NCBI RefSeq assembly: GCF_026213295.1
Contig: NC_079412.1
Coordinates: 7,481,969 to 7,545,968, forward strand
Length of the DNA: 64,000 bases
Origin: Gadus chalcogrammus
Taxonomy: Eukaryota; Chordata; Actinopteri; Gadiformes; Gadidae
Reading direction: 5' to 3'
Positions 55,419 to 64,000 of this stretch are shown here, piece after piece. Each line of letters begins with the position of its first letter. Positions within the stretch are counted from its first letter, which is position 1. A model generated the notes under the pieces. The model saw only the letters and a program-made list of their open reading frames with translations, searched no databases and was not told where the DNA came from. Both the position numbers and the translations under genes were made by a program.

Positions 55419-57885
55419 CAAAGTAACATTTTGTTTAATCCTGAGTTACTTAGTGGGCCTAGAACAAAATATAATATTTGTGATCCTTTATTATATTTTT
55501 TATCACAGCTTAATGCTAGGCCTTTCTGAATTAACGTGAAATACACCTTAATAATAGCACGTCTTTCATTTTATTGCACTATAAAAAATGAAAGATAGTG
55601 TTTTTTGGGGGACATCACACCTCCTCTACCAGTGTGTAGCACCCACCTCAGTGATATCAACCAGTCTAGTATGCACCATAAACCTCCCCAAACCTCCCCA
55701 AACGGTGGCTATCACAGCTGAAAGGTAAGGAATGACACGGATGATCATTATATATATATATATTTTATGGTATGTGCAAGCAGTACGAACCAAAATGTGT
55801 AATCCAGGCCCTCATGCATGGCAATACACAGATTTGTCATGTGTACGCACCTCTGAAAAGTTTCGGACCGGCTCGGCAAACAGAGGTCTCGACCTGCCCG
55901 TCCACAGCAACATGAAGGCAAACACTGACTAGTTTTCAAGACTACTTCTCAAGGACGTGGTCACCTAAACATTAAAGCAAACCTCTCTACTTGTCCTCCT
56001 CAGAAGCTGAGGTGGCGGAACAGCAGCCACACAGCCTTCCCCCAGATGAGGTCCGCCCCCCCGTACCAAGCCCACACCTTCTGCAGCCACATGTCCCGGG
56101 AGCCCACCCCCGATGAAGCCCTGGAGGATCGATACCTCCTCAAAGCCATCGCCTGGCCCAAGCTCCCCGCCCGCCCCGCCCCTGCGCCCCTCAACCAGAC
56201 CAGCGACCCTGTGCACAGCCTGTTCACCATCCTGCCCTCAAAGGGCCAGAAGGAGTGGCATGTTGGGGACCAGCTGGAGGCCCTGGTCCAGATGAACGAC
56301 TTCCAGGGCAGTCCCAAGCGCTACGGCGGGGACTTCCTGGTGGCCCGGCTCCACTCCCCGGACCTTGACGCCGGGGTGGCGGGTAAGGTAGTGGATCACC
56401 TCAATGGCTCCTACTCGGCACTGTTTGCCCTGCTGTGGGGGGGCTCGGCCCAGGTGCAGATCACCATGGTGCACTCCAGTGAGGCTGTGGCCGTGCTGCA
56501 GCGGCTCCGCGAGGAGCGGCCCAACCGGGTCTTCTTCAAGAGTCTGTTCCGCTCGGGCAATCTGTCCGAGACCACCACGTGCATCCCGTGCCTGCCACTC
56601 AACTACCCGCAGCAACCCCTGTGCAATTACACCAACCTCCACACAGGGGAGCCCTGGTACTGCTTGAAGCCTAAGCTGCTGAGCTGTGACACCAGGATCA
56701 ACCACGCCATGGGTGGCTACGAGAATCCCCTCTTCACCAACAAAGAAGCGCGGCTATTTCAGAGGTCTGTCACTTTATGATGCTTTTCTCGTTCATGTCA
56801 TTTATAACTTTGGAAAATTCGTTTTATCGTTGTTTGTTTCATTGCTCGCAGCCGTGTAAACATCAAAGTTGTCATCCATGCGTCAGGACCAGATCGTATC
56901 AACGTGCTTCCTCAGAAGATAGGTACACAGAAACTGGTAGTTAATGGAGGACGTTGCTTATGTGGTGGTGGTGCCCAGTTTTATGTATTTCTTATTTTGA
57001 AATTTCTTGTCATACTCTTATCCCAGATGAAACAGAGTTAGAAAACAGCACCATCAAACCAGAGCCGGACAAGTACACCCCTTCTGGCTATTACTACACA
57101 GGCACTTGGAGGCCCCTCGGTGGAACTTCTGTTCGCCAGTTTAACGACTCCTCGTCCATCACGCAGTGCCTTACTGGCAAGGTGATCCATATGTACGGAG
57201 ACTCCACGATGAGGCAGTGGTATGAGTACCTCAGCGCATTCATACCAGGTGAGCACTGACACATGATCTCTGACCCTTATTCATGAGTCATTGTTCATTT
57301 CCAATGGGTGCGTTCTTTCGTTCTCTCCTTCAAACAGATTTCAACCTGCACCGTTCAAAGAGGTTGGGGCCCTTGATGGCGGTGGACTTTAAACACAACA
57401 TCCTGATGAACTACCGCTGTCACGGTCCGCCCATCAGAATCGTCCCTGTCAGCACCAGCGAGCTACGCTATGTCGCCAATGAGGTGGACGGCCTGGCCGG
57501 AGGCCCCGACACCGTGGTGATCTTCAGCATCTGGGCCCACTTCACATCCTTCCCCATTGAGGTCTACATACGCCGCATGCGGCATATCCGCCAGGCGCTA
57601 GTACGGCTCCTGGACCGGGGCCCCGGAACCCTCGTGATAATCCGGTCGGCTAACTTTGTGGCCATGGACCAGACGACGAGCAAGCACAGCAGCGACTGGT
57701 TCTCGCTGCAGATCGACAAGGTTCTCAGGACCATGTTCAAGGGCCTGGCTGCTGTGTTTGTGGATGCCTGGGAGATGACCTTAGCCCATCATAGCCCCCA
57801 CAACATCCACCCGCCCCCGCCCATCATCAAGAACATGGTGGATCTCATCCTGTCTCGTGTGTGCCCTGACAAGAAGAAGAGCTAA
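55163..57885 (+). CDS. NXPE family member (neurexophilin/PC-esterase domain), complete
   Basis: Five exons join in phase into 582 residues: 55195-55341 (coding part, ATG at 55195; acceptor at 55162), 56004-56764, 56852-56922, 57027-57248 and 57338-57885. All have GT/AG borders. Residues about 28-48 (ALIFLLLATSGLMFLLRNIL) form a signal anchor of a type II, Golgi/secretory protein. The middle has the neurexophilin-like part (GDFLVARLHSPDLDAGVAGK, then CIPCLPLNYPQQPLCNYTN). The C-terminal PC-esterase domain has IHMYGDSTMRQWYEYL (GDS near residue 384) and VDAWEMTLAHHSPHNIHPPP, the GDS and DxxH-type blocks. Vertebrate NXPE proteins are about 540-560 residues, so length fits. It most resembles NXPE3, but the paralogue is uncertain. 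No defect seen; it is the one clear host gene here. Confidence 0.93.
55362..55418. repeat. (TG)n microsatellite in NXPE intron 1
   Basis: A run of about 57 bp beginning 21 bp after the donor of the first coding exon. Read-through of the exon into it gives a spurious longer frame. Confidence 0.95.
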
Positions 57886-57899
57886 TGGAAAACAAAGAA

Positions 57900-57917
57900 G
57901 GGGGGGGGGGGGGGGGG
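57900..57917. repeat. G-run just after the NXPE stop
   Basis: Eighteen consecutive G residues, 15 bp downstream of the stop codon, in the presumed 3' untranslated region. Confidence 0.9.
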
Positions 57918-58980
57918 AGTAGTTGATTCAGATTCATGTGATTGAGGAGCAGGTAGGCGTTAAGCACCTTGCTAAAGGATGCCTACAGGTAGTCTCAGGA
58001 CTTTGGAGATCGAACCCAGTATCTATTCACACCCTAGCCATTACAGTTTGGCCCCCCAGCTGACAAAATTATTGAAAATCATTTGGTATTTTCTAGTAAC
58101 CTCAGGTTGTTTGTTCACTATTTAAATTGTTAATTGTAATTGTTTTCGACCGAGACAGTTGAGGCCACCCATGCGCTGTGGCGATGGGTTTTGGGGTTGT
58201 CGGGACGCCTCACCCCTAAGGTGGGGGCTGTGCAGCGACGGTGGGCGTGGTCGCCATGTTCAGTGTGCCGCAAGGGATCCTGGGGGGTTTTGACTCTCGC
58301 AAGTTGGACCCTTGGCGCCCTCCTTGGTCCTTTGCGGCAGACATTGTGTGGGGTTAAAGGGTTGGGGTATGCCTAGGTGGCAGAGTAATTGTGTTGGTGT
58401 AATTGTTTCCGACATCGTCACTGAGACGTCATGTTTATTGGTTATGTGGAGTGTGTGTGTTTTAGAAAGGCAACTCGCAGGCATGCGGTGTATGGGGCAC
58501 AAGAGTTGTATAACTGCTTAACCTGGGCTCCCTTCTCGTCCTTCCCATGCTGCTCACAATAATTTTCTTCTGAATTGATAGCTGTGACGACCTCACCACA
58601 CACTCACACACATGCTTACACTACTGATTAATGACATTTATATATATTCTGTTGTTTATAGTCTTGGGTTGTGAATAAATGTTTAAGATAATTTCACTCT
58701 ATAGTCTGGTCTCCCATCTTTGCCACAGTCAAGAGCCGGGCTGTGATATGATATGGATTAAGAACAGGATGATCGTGGGCTTACTCCAGCCGTTCCAATA
58801 TTCTATTCCCTCAACCGGCTTCAGCAACATTTAATCGATTCAAGATCATTTTAAAAAGATTTTTACTTATCTATCTTCAAACCTTGATTTCTCAATGCTA
58901 AAGGGAAACCGTGACACTCAATTTTTCTAATACAAACAATACTGCTTCATCTGCATTTTGTGAGGGAAAAAAACGTGCTG
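57918..58980. other. NXPE downstream region, possible old LTR remnant
   Basis: 'tgtaattgttttcgac' at 58135 and 'tgtaattgtttccgac' at 58398 are direct repeats about 263 bp apart, with GC-rich sequence between. 'tgaataaatgtttaag' near 58671 could be a poly(A) signal and 'tttgccaca' at 58721 an LTR-like end. I cannot define an element. The rest shows nothing specific. Confidence 0.3.
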
Positions 58981-58984
58981 CCAT

Positions 58985-60215
58985 ATAAATTCCTGGCATA
59001 GGCAGTATAGGCGAATGCTACGGGCGCATCCATCCGCAGGGGCCGCCTGTGTTCATCTAACTTTAACTCCAATGTTTATGTTTCTTAATACCAGTAGTTA
59101 TGTCGAAATAAATATCAGACAACATAACATAACATGTAAATTAAAAGAGCGCCCTAGTTTCCGCCCCCACCCCCCAGACTCTACCTGAATTGGGAGGTTG
59201 GGAGGGGCGAGTTACCTTAATTACCAACTCGATACATCATTCTGACCGAAGAGGAGAAAGCTATCTATTTGCACATGATCACAATGTCAAATAAACCTAA
59301 ACACTCTGGCGCCCAGGGGAGGAAGAGAAAGAAAGAAGAGGAGGAAAAACGGGAAAAGACAGAAATACAGTAACTTTAATTTGTTTATCTTTAATGTAGG
59401 CCTGGCTGGCTATATAGCCAACTGGTCACTTTGTCGGGCTTTTGTTCACCTTTCTATCTTTAATTCTCTGGAGCGAACTGTTCGCTATACATAACTCCGC
59501 TTAATATATGGCTATTGATTTAATTTATTCACTTATCGAAGCAATATGTGGTTTTAAATGTGTTTTTATTATTTAGTAAATACAAATAGTCCGCCAACAG
59601 TTGTCAGGGCGTAGCGCGTTGCCAAGCAACGTGTAAACAACATAACCAGAGTTAACTTGTCATGCAGTGTTAGTTTAAAAAAGAAAAGGAACGGCAGCTC
59701 TTTACCTAGCTGGTCCGCTGCTCAATCCAAACCCCCACGCTTCAATGAAAATCAAAACATGTCAGTTATGTACATAGGTCCATAACAGTGTGTAACCCAC
59801 AGTAAAATGGGGGTATTATCCTTAAATTATCCAATGCATTGTAGTAACCATTGTTGGAGCAGTGTTTATTTTCAAGCTGATTTTGGATGATAGTTTGTGG
59901 TTTGCATATCTTACATTTCCCATGTCTTTCATATCATAATATATTATTGTATTTTTTTTACACTTCACTTGAGTGCTTGTTTAATCTCTGGTTAGAACCA
60001 AACTAGATAAACCATACAACATTTAATTGTATTTACAATTATTTGAATCTGAACTCCTATCTATTATTTTTCTTATGAATGTCTTTAGTAAACATCATGC
60101 ATTTCTTTGCAGTATTTTGGTAGTGGAATTTACTGTGCGATCCTAAGGGGTAGGGGGCGCCAGCAAAAATCTTGCCTAGGGTGCGAAATTGGTCAGGGCC
60201 GGTGTGGCACCCGAT
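58985..60215 (+). mobile_element. hAT-like element remnant with N-terminal exon
   Basis: An exon at 59284-59369 (ATG 59284, donor GTAACT) encodes MSNKPKHSGAQGRKRKKEEE and then EKREKTEIQ, the start typical of fish hAT transposases with a TTF/BED-like finger ('SGAqfRKkRkeeeek'). The right part, 60150-60210 ('gggggcgccagcaaaaatct', 'cctagggtgcgaaattggtc', 'agggccggtg'), matches a common hAT-related end. The transposase core is absent. Borders are approximate. Confidence 0.5.
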
Positions 60216-60826
60216 TTGGTTCCCCGTTTGGAATTGCTGTTCCCCCTCGAAACGCCATGTTAAATGACTCCGCCCACAGGACCAAGCCAGAACAACTGGA
60301 TCCACGGAAAGCCAAGTGGTACAAAATGATTGACGATTTGCGTGAGATGGAACGCGAAAACGCGATTTCCCTATTCTTTCGATATTCTGTTCTTTAATTC
60401 AGTGTTGTTAGTCATTATTTTTAATAGAAATTAGTCAATTGCATTTGTAATATATCAGATCTGAGGATCTGTTGATTTGTTTATAATGTTGAATAAATAA
60501 ATACCATGCTTTGTCGTTGAATGTGTTCGGTGAATATCATCGGATCATTGATTTGTGTGAAATCATGAATGAAGGCATTCTGTGCTGCTTAGTTTATTCT
60601 AATAAAATAAATAAATTAATCTTATAAATCATGCATTTCTTTGGAACTAATAAAGAAATGACTCTGAAATCTTGGTTGGACTCTGCTCTTGTCTGTTTTG
60701 TCTGATCGAGGCACTATAATAATATAATTGTAGTGCGTATATATATATATATATACACACTGTGATTGTAGCCTAATTGAAGAGGGCGCGTCTAACCAAT
60801 TCTGACGGGTGCGTAGTGTATAAATT
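60216..60826 (+). other. Orphan exon-like frame and AT-rich spacer
   Basis: After a possible acceptor (cccacag, about 60279), a frame encodes TKPEQLDPRKAKWYKMIDDL and REMERENAISLFFRYSVL and stops at 60397. I do not recognise it; it resembles the tail of a Harbinger Myb partner. The rest is AT-rich with a short (TA)n near 60737. Confidence 0.3.
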
Positions 60827-63800
60827 ATGATGGCAAGGCTGTACAAGATCTGGGAAACTTGTTTGTTGCATGGATTTACAATGGACAAATGCATCTACAT
60901 CGAGCTGCGTAACTACCTACGAGATGGCTCATATCCCACAGGTATTTCGAAGGAGGAGAAATACATAATTCGAAGGCGCTCCGCCCGTTTCATAATAGAT
61001 GGTAAGCCATGGTAACGATATGCCTACCTCAAAAACAATTCCCTGATCTCCTGCTCTTATCAATAGCTTATCAGAAAAAAGGATGTGTTTCTTGTAGGCT
61101 ACTGACAACAACCTTGTTTCAATAGGTGATACAATGTATTACATTTCGTCTAGAAATGAAATGGAGGTGCGGAAGAAAGTTGTGGTTGGCGCGGAGGAGG
61201 CCGATCAGATTTTCTTGGAGTTTCATGACAGTGCTCATGGAGGCCACTGTGGAACCCAAGAAACAAAAAATTCAGTCACCGCCAGGTTTTACTGGCCTGG
61301 AATGGGGGTTGACTTGGATAAATGGGTAAATGGAATTATTTGATTGGAGTGTATAATATATTGAGCGTATCCATAGATTGTCGTGTTTCCTGGACTGCAT
61401 TTCCCATGTCTGCTTTTGAACCATCAGGTTTCACAGTGTGCTCAATGCCAATACAGCAGGCTCTCCATTAAAAAGGAGCCAGAATATATCCCAATACATG
61501 TATGTACTAAGCCTTTCATTTGACTGAATACTTGTAAACAACAACTATGCTTACTTTTTGACGACAATGATATACATTCTGTGATTTTCAGGTTGACCAC
61601 CCACTGGAGTTAGTTGGGATGGACTTGGTGGGAAAACTAACTCCATCTGAGGATGGAAACATGTATATGTGTGTAATGGTCGACTACTACACCAAATGGG
61701 CAGAGGTCTATGCCATACCTAATAACAGTGCTGAGGTGGTCACCCAGTGCATCATTAAGTTCTTTTACAGGTTTGGTGCACCACAACGCATCCTCACAGA
61801 TCAGGGCAGTGAGTTTGTGAATGAGGTTAGTCATAGCTTGGTGAATAAACCAGCACTGCTCTTCATGGTCAGGATGCTCTCTGTACCATATGCAATACAA
61901 AACACATCTGTTGCTAAATTGTACTCTTCATGTTTTTGAAACAGCTCAACTCCAACATTTGCACGTTATTAAATGTGAAGAGGAGTCTTTGTGCTCCATA
62001 TCACCCACAGACGAATGGTCTTGTGGAAAACCTGAATGGGACAATTCAGAGGTGAACCTGTAATTAGAAAATGATTCAAAATGGATTGTAGAAGAGCTAT
62101 TAGTAGTATTGGTGACATTTTAAAAACCATAATGACTGACAATTATTTCCTTGTGCCTATACAGAGCATTGTGTAAACTTGTGAAGGACAAGCCTAACAC
62201 ATGGGACCACTACTTAGATGCCGTAATGTTTGGCTTGCGAACAAAGGCGCACCTCACCACCGGGTTCTCCCCTTTTTTTCTCATGTTTGGCATGGAGGCA
62301 CGTTACCCATGCGAAGTGGCAGAGGATTTCACGGTATGGCATGATGGGTCTCACTTATGTCAGGTAATTTGACCAATCCAATTCCATTCTTAATCTTTGT
62401 TTATTTTTCTATTGGAAGGTGGACAGCTCAGTGGAGGACATTGTGGCCAATTCAGTGGTGTCTTCAGGCATTGCCCTGAAAGAGAGAATGGATGCCTTGG
62501 TTCAGCTCAAAATTCTGAAAAAACAGGGCAAAAGTCAGAAAATAAGAGGCAGGTCTGCCTTTTCTGTTGGCCAGAGGGTTCTGCGGAAGAACATCCGCAT
62601 GCAGCAGAGGAAAGGGGGGAAGTTGGAGCGCACCTGGCTGGGACCATATATCATAACAAAATTGGAGAACAAGAGTGCGGACTTGCAGGACGACATGGGA
62701 AGGCAACATCCCAAAATCAATACAGACCACCTCAAACCCTTCACAGATCCCACCCCTCGAATCCCTCACAGAATACAACCAACTCCGCATGAAGAACCCC
62801 CTCTGAAAAAAAACACTCATTGACACTATCCCCTCACCACATTCACCAGCCCCTCTTGACCTCTCCTATCACCCCACTGCCTGCCAATCACCACCTACTC
62901 CAACCTCTCTCCAATTAGCTTCACCCACACAGTCTCTGGCCACCAGCAGCACACAGGACCTGGTAATCCAAGAGGATGATGTTGTGCGCAGCCGTAAGTG
63001 ATACATACCCGACAATGGCCTTTATTAACAAACGCTGTTTGTTAAGGTTCCTTTGTGTTACAGGCATCATGGATGCATGGAAGGGCAATAAAAGCCATGT
63101 CATTCTCTCCAGAGTGGGGGCCTACAAGGTCTTTTATCAAGACGTCTTCCAGATGGGCCCTGGACAAGAGTTGGAGAGTGAGGTGCATATTCTTTGATTT
63201 TCAAAGGCATTATGGCTTCACCTACAAAGTATTAATCCTTTTTAATGTTGATGTAGGTAATAAATGCATATCTCAATATAATGGTGAAGCAGCACGGGGC
63301 ATCAAAGGCCTACCACGTGGACACATTTGCCATGACTGCCATGTGGCAGAAAATAAATCAAAAACTGAAGGTGTGCTGAAACAAGTTGGTGGTGGTGGTG
63401 GTGGTGGTTTATTGTTTATTGTTTATTGAATGGATCCCCATTAGTTGATGCCGAGGTGGCAGCTAGTCTTCCTGGGGTCCGGTGGTCGTGCTGGTCACGG
63501 ATAGGATTGAAAGCAGAGGGTTTATTTGTTCACAGTGCTGCAAGTGCAAGCCACCAGTTATCCCATGGTTGATGTTGAGGGTTATTTGGGTGAAAAGGTG
63601 AGCTTAACGACAGATATGCTATATTTAGCCTATTTAATTCATTATTTGTGATGTGTTTCTCAGCTGGATGCCTCGGCCTATAAATGCGTTCTAGGCATTG
63701 CGAACGACTGCCTGCATTGGTTTCTTGTTGTAAGTATGTGACGAAGAAAGGAGTCCCCAGGAATTGTCCCTAGATCAAAATTTTAATAAGCCTTCAGACT

Positions 63801-63922
63801 TGTATAATTCCAAATTTTTATTTTTTTTCCAAGGCCATGTATCCATCAGAGAAAAGATGCATTCTTGCTGACTCTCTAGGAGAGTCGCCAGCAAAAAAAA
63901 AAAAATGTTTGGAGACAACAAG
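60827..63922 (+). CDS. Ginger-type transposase with Ulp1-like C-terminus, multi-exon, runs off the window
   Basis: Exons: 60827-61001, 61126-61325, 61428-61499, 61592-61825, 61945-62051, 62165-62363, 62419-62993, 63064-63182, 63257-63370, 63536-63597, 63664-63729, 63834-63922. The first seven joins are in phase. An HHCC finger is split over exons 2-3 (HDSAHGGH ... CAQCQ). The gypsy-integrase core follows: VGMDLVGKL, ILTDQGSEFVNE and PYHPQTNGLVENLN, the D-D-E set. A GPY-like domain is in exon 7 (ERTWLGPYIITKL). Intron-rich integrase without RT indicates a Ginger DNA transposon. Late exons read KCVLGIANDCLHWFLV and KRCILADSLGESP, the His-Trp and Asp blocks of Ulp1/SENP proteases; the Cys block would lie beyond the window. 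Exon 7 has a frameshift at an A-run (about 62806-62813), so the copy may be inactive. Confidence 0.75.
63371..63535. repeat. Intron repeat: (GGT)n and LINE-like tail
   Basis: (GGT)n at 63388-63407, then 'tttattgtttattg' and 'ggatccccattagttgatgc', 'gcagctagtcttcctggggt', words of a common fish retroposon end. It lies in a Ginger intron. Confidence 0.5.
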
Positions 63923-64000
63923 GTAAACTAGCCTATATTTTATATTTTCCCACACCAGTGACATTTGGTCACATTGTTCATCTGTAACTGAATTGTATAC

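Noticed and set aside
55162..55539. 125-codon NXPE first exon reading into (TG)n
   Set aside because: A donor GT at 55342 follows 49 codons and the next exon joins in phase; the longer frame is intron.
58141..58729. Solo LTR downstream of NXPE
   Set aside because: TG...CA-like ends and a poly(A)-like signal are visible, but no TSD, no second copy and no inverted terminal repeat could be shown.

Overview
This is nuclear DNA of a teleost fish. The evidence is one complete spliced vertebrate gene of the NXPE family (55.2-57.9 kb), spliceosomal GT/AG exon boundaries throughout, long (TG)n/(AC)n microsatellites, and a dense mixture of fish-type transposable elements (L2-like LINEs, PIF/Harbinger, hAT, KDZ, Ginger, Ty3/gypsy, class I endogenous retrovirus). 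The heavy short-tandem-repeat load would suit a gadiform such as cod, but I cannot establish the species. I saw no rRNA gene, tRNA gene, CRISPR array or bacterial-type operon.

Layout. 0-5.8 kb: a palindromic minisatellite, then a transposase-like pseudogene of a family I cannot name (motifs DFSENY, FSDGP, HGKGAPDG), flanked on both sides by copies of a 17-bp motif that also builds two perfect 34-bp palindromes. 5.8-7.7 kb: PIF/Harbinger remains, with a transposase killed by one stop and, convergent to it, an apparently intact two-exon MADF gene. 8.1-9.8 kb: a short LTR retrotransposon keeping only an Ala/Arg/Asp-repeat region and an aspartic protease. 10-14.7 kb: a Harbinger first-exon fragment, a LINE tail, a decayed transposase-like gene and a duplicated GC-rich repeat. 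14.6-21.6 kb: exons of a DUF4806-like gene, split by a complete 4.63-kb Harbinger element (TSD TAA), a 307-bp hAT MITE (8-bp TSD) and the retrovirus.

21.6-42.7 kb: the dominant feature, an endogenous retrovirus arranged LTR-internal-LTR-internal-LTR with one 4-bp target duplication (TGTG) at the outer edges. Both units lack the end of gag, protease and catalytic RT, but unit 1 keeps open frames for Gag N-terminus, RT connection-RNase H-integrase and Env. Unit 2 also lacks 791 bp across the pol/env boundary; otherwise I see no difference between the units. The primer binding site matches tRNA-Trp, and the tRNA match resumes for 13 more nt after a 10-nt interruption.

42.7-55 kb: an L2-like LINE interrupted by a novel-looking repeat family (three copies), a KDZ transposase fragment, a second, more damaged copy of the unnamed transposase family, a minus-strand LINE 3' end, two Harbinger fragments facing away from each other, a MADF exon and two very long (TG)n tracts. 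55.2-57.9 kb: the NXPE gene. 58-64 kb: a hAT N-terminal exon and a multi-exon Ginger transposase whose last exons resemble an Ulp1-type cysteine protease; it runs off the window. Apart from NXPE, and perhaps the DUF4806-like gene, nearly all coding sequence here is mobile-element derived.
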